A DNA stretch of 35,574 nucleotides from Paratractidigestivibacter sp963591565 (GCA_963591565.1 CAVAUD010000007.1:1-35574); one strand, 5' to 3'. Positions 24,897 to 33,816 are shown, counted from the first letter of the stretch. The notes: a model not told the origin generated them from the letters alone. Numbers and translations: made by a program.

Positions 24897-24918
24897 TTGT
24901 AGTGCTTCTGCTGTACAA
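24897..24918. promoter_or_regulatory. Inverted repeat upstream of the antitoxin gene, possible operator
   Basis: TTGTA (24897-24901) and TACAA (24914-24918) form a short inverted repeat, and TACAAT could be a -10 element. Phd/YefM antitoxins repress their own promoters at such palindromes. The match is short and no -35 box is convincing. Confidence 0.25.
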
Positions 24919-24954
24919 TGCGACTACGTATTTACAACAGAACAGGAATTGGAC

Positions 24955-25227
24955 ATGCACATCATCTCTTCAAGAACCCTGAGAAATGACTACGCCGTAA
25001 TCGCAGACAAGATTCACGAGACGGGCGACACCTATTTCGTCACCAGAAACGGAGCGGAGGATCTGGTTGTCATGAGCCATGAAACATACCTGCAGCGCGA
25101 AGAAGAGCGTAAACGCATCGAGATGGTCCTTGAGGCCGAGCGCGCCAAGCAAAACGGGGCTCCGAGCTACACTCTCGAGGAGGTTGAGAAATTCTTCGCC
25201 TCCCGTGAACCCCGAAATATCGCCTGA
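24955..25227 (+). CDS. Phd/YefM-family antitoxin
   Basis: A 90-residue antitoxin-type DNA-binding protein. The N-terminal half (HIISSRTLRNDY, then FVTRNGAEDLVVMSHETY) has the Phd/YefM fold signature, with strand-helix-strand and the NGxxDLVVMS core. The C-terminal half is charged and helical (LEAERAKQNGAPSYTLEEVEKF), as expected of a toxin-wrapping tail. I start at the ATG at 24955 because AGGA lies 7 nt before it; a TTG two codons upstream (24949) is possible. The stop codon overlaps the start of a 44-codon frame (TGATG). Local base composition is less GC-rich than the neighbours, suggesting acquisition. Confidence 0.87.
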   Translation: MHIISSRTLRNDYAVIADKIHETGDTYFVTRNGAEDLVVMSHETYLQREEERKRIEMVLEAERAKQNGAPSYTLEEVEKFFASREPRNIA

Positions 25228-25361
25228 TGAGCGTCCGATTTGAGACAGCGGCCATCGAAGACCTTGTGAGATTGGATGATGCGCTCATCAACTCTGGCTT
25301 TCCTGGCCGAGCATCGTCAACCATTATCGAAGCCGTCAAAAATTACGAATCCAACCCCTAA
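25227..25361 (+). pseudogene. Truncated RelE/ParE/YoeB-like toxin stub
   Basis: A 44-residue frame (MSVRFETAAIEDLVRLDDAL... ending VKNYESNP) overlapping the antitoxin stop by one base, the layout of antitoxin-toxin pairs. The first strand and helix (VRF, then AAIEDL) and the second helix ending in an NP pair resemble the N-terminal half of RelE/ParE/YoeB toxins, which run to about 85-100 residues. The C-terminal beta-sheet that carries the active residues is missing, and no other frame continues it before the hairpin at 25383. It is probably inactive; a genuine small protein cannot be excluded. Confidence 0.5.
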
Positions 25362-25382
25362 AAGTCGGTCACGCAGGACAGA

Positions 25383-25409
25383 GGCGCCGCGAGTCAAACC
25401 CGCGGCGCC
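25383..25409. terminator. Hairpin between the toxin stub and ffh
   Basis: GGCGCCGCG (25383-25391) pairs with CGCGGCGCC (25401-25409) around AGTCAAACC. It sits between two convergent genes and could end both transcripts, but neither strand has a clear T-run. Confidence 0.5.
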
Positions 25410-25441
25410 CCATGTTCGCAATAAACTGCAGCTCAAACGCC

Positions 25442-26815
25442 TTATCGGCGCCCGCCAAGGCCCATGTTGCGCATCATGTTGTTCATGTTGCGGCGTGCCT
25501 TCTTGGAGTTGCCGCCGGCCATCATCTGGCGCATCTTGCCCATCATCTTGTTCATCTCGTCCCACTGCTTGATGAGCTGGTTGACCTCCTGGACCGTGCG
25601 GCCCGAGCCAGCCGCGATGCGCTTCCTGCGCTGGCCGTTGATGGTCTTGGGCCTCGCGCGCTCGGTCTTGGTCATCGAGTGGATCATGGCCTCGATGCGC
25701 ACAAGCTGGCTCTCGTCGACGTTGGCGCCGGGGTTCTGGGCCATCGCGCGCTCCATGCCGGGAATCATGCCCATGATCTTCTGCAGGCCGCCCATCTTCT
25801 TGATCTGCTGCATCTGCGTGAGCATGTCGTCCATGGTGAAGCCCTCGCGAAGCATGCGCTCGGCATCGGCCGCCTGCTGCTCGTCGGCGTACTTCTGCGC
25901 CTGCTCGATGATGCCCACGACGTCGCCCATGCCCAGGATGCGCTTGGCCATGCGGTCGGGGTGGAAGACCTCGAGGCTGTCGGGCTTCTCGCCCATCGAG
26001 ACGAACTTGATCGGCTTGCCGGTGACCTCGCGCACAGACAGGGCACCGCCGCCACGGGCGTCGCCGTCGAGCTTGGACATGATGACGCCGTCGAAGTCGA
26101 CGCGCTCAGAGAACTCCGAGACGACGTTGACGATATCCTGGCCGGTCATCGCGTCGACGACCATCAGGATCTGGTCGGGCTTCACCGCATGCTTGATGTC
26201 GACGGCCTCCTGCATCATCTCCTCGTCGATCTGCAGGCGACCGGCGGTATCGACGATGACGATGTCGTTGAGGTGATCGACGGCCTCGCGGATCGACTCA
26301 GAAGCGATCTTGACGGCGTCCTTGCCGTCGCCGCGGTAGACCGAGACGCCGATCTCTCCGCCCAGGGTCGCCAGCTGGTCGGCAGCAGCGGGACGGTGCG
26401 TGTCGCAGGCCGCCAGAAGCGGGCTGTGCCCCTGGCTCTTAAGGAGGTAGGCCAGCTTCGCGCAGGCCGTGGTCTTACCGGAGCCCTGCAGGCCCACGAG
26501 CATGATCACGTTGGGCGTGCGGTTCTGCGCAAGCGTCAGGGTCGAGTCCGTGGAGCCGAGAAGCTCGGTCAGCTCGTCGAGCACGATGCGCACGACGTTT
26601 TGCGACGGCGTCAAGGAGTCCAGGACCTCGGAGGTCATGCACTGCTCCTTGCAGCGCGCGACGAAGCCCTTGACGACGCGGAAGTTAACGTCGGCCTCGA
26701 GCAGCGCCATGCGGATCTCGCGCATCGCGACGTTGATGTCGTCCTCGGTCAGGCGCCCCTTGCCGCGGAGCTTGTCGAAGGTGTCTTGCAGGCGGTCGGA
26801 CAAAGAGTTGAACAT
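25442..26815 (-). CDS. ffh: Signal recognition particle protein Ffh
   Basis: GTPase of the signal recognition particle; binds signal sequences and 4.5S/6S RNA and docks with FtsY. 457 residues. The N domain (1-95) leads to the G domain with GLQGSGKTT (108-116), DTHRPAA, DTAGRLQ and SKLDGDARGGGAL. The Met-rich M domain (about 300-457) contains the RNA-binding segment SGRTVQEVNQL and a Met/Gly/Lys/Arg-rich tail. GAAGGG lies 10 nt before the ATG. It starts 4 nt after the ftsY stop, so the SRP protein and its receptor are made from one transcript. Confidence 0.97.
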   Translation of the reverse strand: MFNSLSDRLQDTFDKLRGKGRLTEDDINVAMREIRMALLEADVNFRVVKGFVARCKEQCMTSEVLDSLTPSQNVVRIVLDELTELLGSTDSTLTLAQNRTPNVIMLVGLQGSGKTTACAKLAYLLKSQGHSPLLAACDTHRPAAADQLATLGGEIGVSVYRGDGKDAVKIASESIREAVDHLNDIVIVDTAGRLQIDEEMMQEAVDIKHAVKPDQILMVVDAMTGQDIVNVVSEFSERVDFDGVIMSKLDGDARGGGALSVREVTGKPIKFVSMGEKPDSLEVFHPDRMAKRILGMGDVVGIIEQAQKYADEQQAADAERMLREGFTMDDMLTQMQQIKKMGGLQKIMGMIPGMERAMAQNPGANVDESQLVRIEAMIHSMTKTERARPKTINGQRRKRIAAGSGRTVQEVNQLIKQWDEMNKMMGKMRQMMAGGNSKKARRNMNNMMRNMGLGGRR

Positions 26816-26819
26816 CTAT

Positions 26820-27719
26820 CTACATCCCTTCGCCCACGAGGGCGTCGCAGAAATCGGAAGCGTTGAACGTTTGGAGGTCGTCCATGGACTCGCCCACGCC
26901 AATGCGGTAAATCGGCAGGTTGAGCTGGTTGGAGATGGCCACGGCGATGCCGCCCTTGGCGGTGCCGTCGAGCTTGGTGACGATAAGGCCGTCGAGGTCC
27001 AGGGCCTCGTTGAACTCCTTGGCCTGTGCCAGGCCGTTCTGGCCGGTCGTGGCGTCGATGACCAGGACCACGGTCACGGGCACGGTCGCGCGCTTGCGGG
27101 TGACCGAGACGACCTTGGAAAGCTCGCGCATGAGGTCGCTCGAGGTGTGCAGGCGCCCGGCGGTGTCGATCAGCGTAAGCTGCGCACCCGCCGCCTCGGC
27201 CTTCTCCAGCACGTCGTAGCACACAGACGCCGGGTCGGCCCCGCGCTCGCGGGTCACGACCTCGACGCCGGCACGCTTGCCCCAGACCTCAAGCTGCTCG
27301 ATCGCCGCGGCGCGGAAGGTGTCCGCCCCGCCGATCAAGACGCCCTTGCCCTGGGCCTTCGCGCGCCCGGCCAGCTTGCCCACCGTGGTGGTCTTGCCCG
27401 CGCCGTTGATGCCCACGAACAAGACGCAGGACGGCGTGTCCTCAAACGGGTCGCGATCGGCCACGGCGAACTCGCGGCTCAGGCGCTCGGACAAGGCCGA
27501 GCGGATCTGGCGGGCCGTGATCAGGTTCTCGCGGGCCGCGCGGTCACGAAGATCGTCGCAGACCTGCAGGGAAAGCTCGGCTCCCAAGTCGCCCATGACC
27601 AGGGTGTTCTCAAGATCCTCCCAAAAGTCCTCGTCGACCTCGCCGCCAAGGTAGAAGATCTCGTTCATCGCCTCGCGCGAGCGCTGAAGGCCGCGCTTCA
27701 AACTGTCCATAAAGCCCAT
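26820..27719 (-). CDS. ftsY: Signal recognition particle receptor FtsY
   Basis: Membrane-associated GTPase receptor for SRP. 299 residues, consisting of just the N and G domains; the acidic A domain of the E. coli protein is absent, as in many Gram-positives, and membrane contact is probably through the N-terminal amphipathic helix. G motifs: GINGAGKTT (103-111), GGADTFRAAA, DTAGRLHTS, TKLDGTAKGG. The ATG directly follows the smc stop codon with no gap, and AGGTGG inside the end of smc can serve as binding site, so translation is coupled to smc. Confidence 0.96.
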   Translation of the reverse strand: MGFMDSLKRGLQRSREAMNEIFYLGGEVDEDFWEDLENTLVMGDLGAELSLQVCDDLRDRAARENLITARQIRSALSERLSREFAVADRDPFEDTPSCVLFVGINGAGKTTTVGKLAGRAKAQGKGVLIGGADTFRAAAIEQLEVWGKRAGVEVVTRERGADPASVCYDVLEKAEAAGAQLTLIDTAGRLHTSSDLMRELSKVVSVTRKRATVPVTVVLVIDATTGQNGLAQAKEFNEALDLDGLIVTKLDGTAKGGIAVAISNQLNLPIYRIGVGESMDDLQTFNASDFCDALVGEGM

Positions 27720-30700
27720 TTAGGCATCGACCACCTTTCCTGTCGCCTTGTCCAGGCGCTGAGAGACAACATGGCTCACGCCGTCCGCCTGCATGGACAC
27801 GCCGTACAAGACGTCGGCCTGCTCCATGGTGCGGCGCTGGTGGGAGATCACGATGAGCTGCGTGGTCTCCTTCAAGCTCTCGATCGCGTCCAAGAGCTTA
27901 GAGAGGTTGGAGTCGTCGAGAGCCGCCTCCACCTCGTCGAACACATAGAACGGCACCGTGCGCACGCGATAGACCGCGAACAAGAGCGCCAGGGCCGTCA
28001 GGCTCTTCTCGCCGCCGCTCATGAGCATCATCTTGGTGATGCGCTTGCCGCGAGGCTGCGCCACGATCTCGATGCCCGTCTCGGCCAGGTTGTCCGGGTC
28101 GGTCATCTCGATGTGGGCCTTGCCTCCGGGGAAGAGCAGCGAGAACACCTCGGAGAAGTTCTGGTTGACCTTGTCGAAGACCACGAGGAAGCGGTTCTTC
28201 ATCTTGCGGTCGATGGCCGCGTTGATCTTCTTGAGCGAGTTGCGGGCGCTCTCGAGGTCGGCGACCTGCTCGTCGATGTACTCGGCGCGCTCGCGGAGCT
28301 TGAGGTACTCGTCCATCGCGACCTCGTTGACCGGCCCGATGTCGGCGATCTGGGCGCGCAGGGTGTCGCAGGTGCGCTCGGCCTCCTCGCGGTTGTCGGG
28401 CGCGGGGATCTGCAGGGCCTCGTCGAGGACGGCGCCGGTCTCGGTGATGGCGTCGATCGCGGCGCTGACCTTGACCTCGAGCTTACCCAGGTCGACCTTG
28501 ACGTCGTTGACCTGCTCCTTCGCGTGGCTCAGGTTGTCGGAAGCCGTCGTCACGGCCTCGCGGGCGTCCGAGATGGTCTTCTTAAGCGAGTCCGAGTCCG
28601 CCTCGGCGAGAGACGCGCGGTCCTTCAGGCGGCTCGCCCACTCAAGGGCGCGCTCGTGGATCGCCTCGTAGCGCTCGTGCAGCGGGTCGACGCGCAGGCG
28701 CACGACGTCGAGGGCGTGGCTCGAGGCCCGCGTGGCCTCGATGCGCCGGTCAAAGTCCTGCAGGCTCTTGACCAGCTGCGCCGTGCGGTGCTCGTGGTTG
28801 GAGAGGCGCTCGCCCGCCATCGCGAGCTCCAGGCGCGCGTCGGAAAGCTGGCGGTTGGCCGTCGCGGCGTCGCGGGCGGCCTGGTCCTGGTCGGCCGAGA
28901 CCTGTTCCAGCTCCTCGGCGAGCTCGGTCGCGCGCGCAGTCGCCTCGCGGGCGGCGCCGCGGTGCTCCTCGATGGTGCGTCGGGCCTCGGCGGCCTTCTG
29001 CGAAGCCGTCTCGCGCTTGGCCGTGACCTGCGCCTTCTCGCGCAGGGCAGATGCCAGCTGGTTCTCCAGGCGGCCGCGGTCGGCCGTGGTGGACTTCAGC
29101 TCGGACGAGAGGCGCGCCTCCTCGCCCTTGGCGGCGGCGGCCGCCGAGCGGGCCTCTGCCAGGGCGTCCTGCTGCTCCTCGGTGGCCTCGAGGGCCGCCG
29201 CCAGGGCATCGGTCAGCTCGCCCATGCCCTCCTCCAGCGCTCGGATGCGGCGCTTGCGCTCAAGCGCGCCGCTCTCGTTGGAGGACGCCGCGCCCACGTG
29301 CACGCGGCCGTCGGGCAGGACCGCCACGCCGTCCAACGTGACGAAGGTGAGGTGCGGCCAGCCCTCGTGCCCGCGCAGGGCCTCACCGGCGTCGGCCACG
29401 AGCCTCACGTCGCCGAGAAGGGCCTCAAGCAAGCCGCGCGCGTCGTCGCCGGCGCGCAGGCGGCTCGACAGCGCGACGCCGGGCGCCCCGGCGGCCGCGG
29501 CGTCCTCGGCGCCCCTCGCCGAGCGCAAGACCACGCTCGCCACGCCCTCGGCCCCGTCAAGGGCCAGGGCGCTCTTCGCGACCTTCTCGGCCCCCGCGAC
29601 GTCGGCCACGACAAAGGCGGCCAAGTCGTCGCCCAAAAGCCCCTCGAGCAGGGCCTCCACCTCGGGGTCGGCGTCGACAAGGTCGGCCAGGCGGCACTCG
29701 ATAAGGTCCTCGGGCAGCTCGTCGGCCAAAGCGGCCATGACGGGGCTCGCCTTCTCGACCTCGCGGTCCACCGACTGCAGGGCGGACAAGGTCGCCTTCG
29801 CGCCGGAAAGCTTGTCGCGCGCGGCCGTCTCGGCCTCCTGCGCGGCCTTGAGCGCCGTCTGATGCGTCGCGATCAGCGCGTTTTGGTCCTGCGCCTGCGC
29901 GCGGGCCGCGGCCAGGTCCTCGTCGATTCTCGCCAGCTCGTCCTCGCGCTCGGCCAGCGCCGCCTCGGCCGCCTCGATCGTCTCTTCCAGCTGCTCAAGG
30001 CGAGAGACGAAAAGCTGGTCCTCGACCTCGAAGCTCGAGATCTGCTCCTCAAGCTTGGCGTAGGCAAGCGTCTGCGCGTCGGCTTCCTTCTTGGCGGCCG
30101 TCTGCTCGGCAGACAAGCGGTTCACCTGGGCAGACAGCTCGTTTCGCTTGGCCGCGCTCGTGTGCGCCGCCTCTTTGAGCTCGTCCACCTTGGCCGCCAG
30201 GTCCGCCTTGCGCACCCGCTCGTCCGAAAGCTCGCCGCACACGCGCTCGTGCTCGGCGCGGGCGTCGTTTCTCTGCTTCTCCATCGTCGAGAGCTGCATG
30301 CGCATCTCGGAGAGGCGAGAAACCATGTTCTTGCCCTTCTCCTCCAACAGGCGCATGTCGGAGTCCATGCGGCCGAGAAGCTCCTGCATACGGCGTCGCT
30401 GCTCGCCGAGGTCGCCCACGAACAGGCCCTTCTGCTCGAGCAGGCTCTGCAGCTTCTCGAGCTCGGCCGATTTCTCGTCGTAGCGGTACTGGGCAAGCTC
30501 GACGGCCGCCTCGGCCTCGCGGCTGCGGGTCGAGAGGCGGTTGTAGCTGTCCTGGAGGCGCCGCAGGTCGTCGACGGCGAGCTGAATCGTCAGCTCCTTG
30601 AGCTGGTCGTTGAGGTCGTGCGCGCGCTTGGCCTTGTCGACCTGGCGCTCCAGCGGCTTCAACTGCCGGCCGATCTCGCGCGAGACCACCTTGGCGCGCG

Positions 30701-31265
30701 CGAGGTTCTCGTCCATCGACGCCAGCTTGCGCATGCTGCGCTCCTTGCGGCGGCGGTGCTTGGAGATGTCGGCCGCCTCCTCGATGAGCGAGCGGCGCTC
30801 CTCGGGCCGGCTCGAAAGGATCGAGTCGAGCTTGCCCTGGCTGATGATCGAGTGCGTGTCCTTGCCCAGGCCCGAGTCGTGCAGGATGTCCTGGACGTCC
30901 ATCAGGCGAGAAGGAGCCCCGTTGATCAGGTACTCGGACTCGCCGGAGCGGTACATGCGCCGGGTGATGCCGACCTCGGTGAAGTCGATCGGCAGCGTGT
31001 GGTCGGAGTTGTCGAGCACCAGCGTGACCTCGGCCACGCCCACCGCCCCGCGCGCGGACGAGCCCGAGAAGATGACGTCTTCCATGGCCTGGCCGCGCAG
31101 CATCTTGGCGCTCTGCTCGCCCAAGACCCACAAGATCGCGTCCGAGACGTTGGACTTGCCCGAGCCGTTGGGGCCCACGACGACCGTGAGGCCCGGGTCG
31201 AAGACCATCTGGGTCTTGTCTGCGAAGGACTTGAATCCTTTGAGCGTTAGCGACTTGAGATACAC
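27720..31265 (-). CDS. smc: Chromosome segregation protein SMC
   Basis: ATPase of the bacterial condensin that compacts and segregates the chromosome with ScpA and ScpB. 1181 residues, full length. The Walker A site GPNGSGKS is at 31-38. Long coiled coils, very rich in Ala, Glu and Arg, flank a hinge domain at about 500-660 (ending TLDGVAVLPDGRVHVG). The C-terminal head has the signature SGGEKS (1083-1088), Walker B FYVFDEVEAAL and the D-loop. The start is GTG at 31265 (encoding MYLKSLTLKGFKSF), with GAAGGG 10 nt before. It sits between rnc and ftsY, a common actinobacterial order. Confidence 0.97.
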   Translation of the reverse strand: MYLKSLTLKGFKSFADKTQMVFDPGLTVVVGPNGSGKSNVSDAILWVLGEQSAKMLRGQAMEDVIFSGSSARGAVGVAEVTLVLDNSDHTLPIDFTEVGITRRMYRSGESEYLINGAPSRLMDVQDILHDSGLGKDTHSIISQGKLDSILSSRPEERRSLIEEAADISKHRRRKERSMRKLASMDENLARAKVVSREIGRQLKPLERQVDKAKRAHDLNDQLKELTIQLAVDDLRRLQDSYNRLSTRSREAEAAVELAQYRYDEKSAELEKLQSLLEQKGLFVGDLGEQRRRMQELLGRMDSDMRLLEEKGKNMVSRLSEMRMQLSTMEKQRNDARAEHERVCGELSDERVRKADLAAKVDELKEAAHTSAAKRNELSAQVNRLSAEQTAAKKEADAQTLAYAKLEEQISSFEVEDQLFVSRLEQLEETIEAAEAALAEREDELARIDEDLAAARAQAQDQNALIATHQTALKAAQEAETAARDKLSGAKATLSALQSVDREVEKASPVMAALADELPEDLIECRLADLVDADPEVEALLEGLLGDDLAAFVVADVAGAEKVAKSALALDGAEGVASVVLRSARGAEDAAAAGAPGVALSSRLRAGDDARGLLEALLGDVRLVADAGEALRGHEGWPHLTFVTLDGVAVLPDGRVHVGAASSNESGALERKRRIRALEEGMGELTDALAAALEATEEQQDALAEARSAAAAAKGEEARLSSELKSTTADRGRLENQLASALREKAQVTAKRETASQKAAEARRTIEEHRGAAREATARATELAEELEQVSADQDQAARDAATANRQLSDARLELAMAGERLSNHEHRTAQLVKSLQDFDRRIEATRASSHALDVVRLRVDPLHERYEAIHERALEWASRLKDRASLAEADSDSLKKTISDAREAVTTASDNLSHAKEQVNDVKVDLGKLEVKVSAAIDAITETGAVLDEALQIPAPDNREEAERTCDTLRAQIADIGPVNEVAMDEYLKLRERAEYIDEQVADLESARNSLKKINAAIDRKMKNRFLVVFDKVNQNFSEVFSLLFPGGKAHIEMTDPDNLAETGIEIVAQPRGKRITKMMLMSGGEKSLTALALLFAVYRVRTVPFYVFDEVEAALDDSNLSKLLDAIESLKETTQLIVISHQRRTMEQADVLYGVSMQADGVSHVVSQRLDKATGKVVDA

Positions 31266-31343
31266 GGGCGATTGACCCTTCGGTTTGGCGGGGCTGGCGA
31301 GACGGGCGCGAGAGCGTGCGCGGGCACAGGCGAGAAGATGCGG

Positions 31344-32069
31344 CTAGTTGGTGACGCCCTCCCCGTCGAAGTCGCCGGGCTGGTTATAGCCCAAATAGAC
31401 CAGGGCGTCCGCGGCGGCCGCCGACTCCGACGACTTCTTGGAGGTGCCGCGCCCGCGGCCCACGCGCCTGCCCTGGACCATGACGGCCGAGGTGAACGTG
31501 GGCGCGTGGTTGGGGCCCTCCTCGGAGCACAGGATGTACTCCGGGGCGCAGCGCATGTCTCGCTGCACGACCTCCTGCAGGCGCGACTTGGGGCTCATGG
31601 GCTTGCGGGCCAGGTCGGGCGTGATGTGGGGCTCGAGGGTGCGCATGACGAAGTCGTGGGCCGCCTCAAAGCCGCCGTCCAGGTAGAGGGCGCCCGTGAT
31701 GGCCTCGTAGACGTTCTCGAGCGCGGAGTGCATGCCGCGCGCGTTCGTGCCCTTCTCGGACTCGCCCATGAAGATCAAAGGCGCGATGCCCAACGACTCG
31801 CACACCGGCGAGAGCATGTTGCCGCTGACCAGCGAGATCTTGAGGCGCGTGAGCTCGCCCTCGTCCATGCGCGGGAAGCGCTCGTAGAGGTCGGTGGCGA
31901 TGATCGCGCCCAGGATCGAGTCGCCGAGAAACTCGAGCCTCTCGTAGGAGGCCGAGATCGTCCCCTCGACGGCGGACGGGTGCGTCAAGGCGGCGGCCAG
32001 AAGGCTCTTGTCGTTGAACTTGTAGCCCAAGATCTCTTCTGCCTGGGCCACGCGCTTGTGCATCTTCAC
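31344..32069 (-). CDS. rnc: Ribonuclease III
   Basis: Cuts double-stranded RNA, including the 16S/23S rRNA precursor. 241 residues. The signature ERLEFLGDSILG is at 43-54, followed by the second acidic cluster ENVYEAITGALYLDGG. The double-stranded RNA-binding domain (about 160-235) has SPKSRLQEVVQ and GRGTSKKSSESAAA. The start is probably GTG at 32069 (MKMHKR), with AGGA 12 nt before; an ATG two codons later is the alternative. 78 nt separate it from smc. Confidence 0.96.
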   Translation of the reverse strand: MKMHKRVAQAEEILGYKFNDKSLLAAALTHPSAVEGTISASYERLEFLGDSILGAIIATDLYERFPRMDEGELTRLKISLVSGNMLSPVCESLGIAPLIFMGESEKGTNARGMHSALENVYEAITGALYLDGGFEAAHDFVMRTLEPHITPDLARKPMSPKSRLQEVVQRDMRCAPEYILCSEEGPNHAPTFTSAVMVQGRRVGRGRGTSKKSSESAAAADALVYLGYNQPGDFDGEGVTN

Positions 32070-32091
32070 GTGCGGGTCTCTTCCTAAAGCA

Positions 32092-32126
32092 AAGCAATAA
32101 AGCGCAGGTAGATATACCTACTGCGC
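32092..32126 (-). terminator. Partial terminator between acpP and rnc
   Basis: On the minus strand a GCGCAG...CTGCGC stem with inner TAG/CTA pairing overlaps the acpP stop codon and is followed by TTTATTGCTTT. The imperfect T-run suggests it lowers, rather than ends, transcription into rnc. This would fit the very high acpP expression usual in bacteria. Confidence 0.45.
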
Positions 32127-32354
32127 GTTCTGGATAGCGTCTGCGACCTCGCCGATGGTCGAGATCTTCTCGACGTCGTCATCGTCCATGGTGAGCTCGA
32201 ACTCGTCCTCGAGGGCGGTCACGAGCTCGAGCAGGTCGAAGGAATCGGCGCCCAGGTCCTTGAGGTTGGTGTCCTCGGCAAGCTCGACGCCGTCGATGTC
32301 CAGGGTGTCGTTCACAACCTCGATGATCTTCTCGAGAATGGCTTCGCGGTCCAT
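32118..32354 (-). CDS. acpP: Acyl carrier protein
   Basis: Carries growing acyl chains on a 4'-phosphopantetheine arm in type II fatty acid synthesis. 78 residues, strongly acidic, four-helix fold. The attachment site GADSFDLLEL places the modified serine at Ser38. A strong AAGGAGG binding site precedes the ATG. It lies directly downstream of plsX, as in many bacteria, linking acyl transfer with phospholipid synthesis. Confidence 0.97.
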   Translation of the reverse strand: MDREAILEKIIEVVNDTLDIDGVELAEDTNLKDLGADSFDLLELVTALEDEFELTMDDDDVEKISTIGEVADAIQNAQ

Positions 32355-32405
32355 GTGTGCCTCCTTGTGAGATGAGCGGTAGCTTCGAGAAACGATTCTA
32401 CCCCG

Positions 32406-33395
32406 TTATGCGCAAATTGCGCAGGCCTCGGCGATCTTTGCGCTCAGCTGCCCGCGAGCGGCGGCCGCGGCGTGCAGCGTGCCCTTGCGAACGGCGTCGG
32501 CGCTCGTGGCGCCGTGGCCCTTGACCACGGGGGCCTTGAGGCCAAGCAAGATCGCGCCGCCGTACTCGAAGCCAGAAAGGTCGTTGGCCATGCCCTTGAG
32601 CGGCTTTTTCAAGGCGAGAAGACCCAGCTTGGTGGTAAGGGAGCCCTGCATCGCCTCCTTCAAGGTGCCCAGCACGAACTTGCCCGTGCCCTCGATCGAC
32701 TTCAAGGCGACGTTTCCGGTGAAGCCGTCGCAGACGATGACGTCGAAGTCGCCGCACAGGATATCGGAGCCCTCGGCGTTGCCCGCGAAGCCGCAGTTGC
32801 CCTCGGCCAGCGCCTTGTGATAGGCCAGCGCCATCTCGGAGCCCTTGGTCTCCTCGGCGCCGTTGCTCAACAGGCCCACGCGGCCGTTCTCGACGCCTAG
32901 GGCCACCTGCGCGTAGGCGCGACCCATGTGGGCGAACTGCACCATGACCTCGGGCTTCACGTCGGCGTTGGCGCCCATGTCGAGAAAGACCGTCTTGTGG
33001 CCGGCAAGGCCCGGGAACGGCAGGGCCAAGGCCGGGCGCTTGATGCCCTTGATGCGCCCCACGCCAAAGGTGGCGGCAGTCAGGACGGCGCCCGTGGAGC
33101 CGGCGGAGAAAAGGCCGTCCGCCTGGCCGTCGCGCACGGCCGCGGCGGCGCGCACGATGCTCGCGTCCTTCTTGGCTCGCACGGCCTGGGCCGGGTGGTC
33201 GGACATGGTGATGACCTCGGTGGTGACCAGCGCCTCGGCGCGGTCGTGCGCGGCGCAGAAAGGCTCCACGGCCTCTGCCGAGCCGGCGAGAAGCACGCGA
33301 AGGTCGCTGTCCTCCGCCAAAGCGCCGGCGACGCCCTCGAGCATAACGGCGGGGTCTTTGTCGGCCCCCATAACGTCAACGCAGATTGTGGTCAT
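32406..33395 (-). CDS. plsX: Phosphate acyltransferase PlsX
   Basis: Makes acyl-phosphate from acyl-ACP and phosphate, the first step of the PlsX-PlsY-PlsC route to phosphatidic acid. 329 residues of the usual length. Recognisable by VDVMGADKDP at the start, SAGSTGAVLTAA, FLDMGANADVKPE, GLLSNGAEETKG, CDGFTGNVALK and the C-terminal GGAILLGLKAPVVKGHG. AAGGAG lies 5 nt before the ATG. Located between rpmF and acpP; the rpmF-plsX pairing is widely conserved. Confidence 0.96.
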   Translation of the reverse strand: MTTICVDVMGADKDPAVMLEGVAGALAEDSDLRVLLAGSAEAVEPFCAAHDRAEALVTTEVITMSDHPAQAVRAKKDASIVRAAAAVRDGQADGLFSAGSTGAVLTAATFGVGRIKGIKRPALALPFPGLAGHKTVFLDMGANADVKPEVMVQFAHMGRAYAQVALGVENGRVGLLSNGAEETKGSEMALAYHKALAEGNCGFAGNAEGSDILCGDFDVIVCDGFTGNVALKSIEGTGKFVLGTLKEAMQGSLTTKLGLLALKKPLKGMANDLSGFEYGGAILLGLKAPVVKGHGATSADAVRKGTLHAAAAARGQLSAKIAEACAICA

Positions 33396-33498
33396 GTCTT
33401 CTCCTTATGCGGCGCTGGCGAGAAACCCTTGGGGCAGATGCCCCGCGAAGGTCTTCTCGCCGCCGCCAAACTGTCCGAACCCGTAAAAAGTCCCGGTC

Positions 33499-33532
33499 AA
33501 ACAAAAGAGGCCAGCACAAGGCCGGCCTCTCA
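33499..33532 (-). terminator. Terminator after rpmF
   Basis: On the minus strand AGAGGCCGGC pairs with GCTGGCCTCT (one mismatch), followed by TTTTGTTTG. It lies 28 nt after the rpmF stop and 100 nt before plsX, so plsX expression relies on read-through or its own promoter. Confidence 0.7.
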
Positions 33533-33558
33533 TGCATGCTTAAGCGTGAAGTATCGCC

Positions 33559-33738
33559 CTACTCGGTGACGATGACCTCGCGGTCCTTGTAGTGACCGCA
33601 GTTGGGGCACACGTGGTGCGGGAGCTTAGGAGCGCCGCACTGGGGGCACACGGAACGGGAGGGAGCCGCCAGCTTGCTGTTAGCGGAACGACGGGTGTGG
33701 GTGGCGCCGCGGCCCTTCTTTTGCTTGGGTACTGCCAT
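33559..33738 (-). CDS. rpmF: Ribosomal protein bL32
   Basis: Structural protein of the large ribosomal subunit. 59 residues (MAVPKQKKGRGATHTRRS...). The basic N-terminus is followed by a zinc ribbon with two CxxC pairs (CPQC and CPNC), so this is the zinc-binding C+ form. GAGAGG lies upstream of the ATG at 33738. A promoter precedes it and a terminator follows. Ordinarily encoded next to DUF177 and plsX, as here. Confidence 0.97.
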   Translation of the reverse strand: MAVPKQKKGRGATHTRRSANSKLAAPSRSVCPQCGAPKLPHHVCPNCGHYKDREVIVTE

Positions 33739-33816
33739 GTCAAAACCTCTCTTGCTTCTCTAAACGCCGCTGTGCGCGAACAACGGCGGCCTTTCTCCAA
33801 AAATCAAGCGTTGTTT

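Noticed and set aside
26469..31250. A 1593-codon plus-strand open frame opposite ffh, ftsY and smc
   Set aside because: Same reason: antisense to smc, ftsY and ffh, with a repetitive Leu/Val/Gly/Arg/His-rich product and no ribosome binding site or domain.
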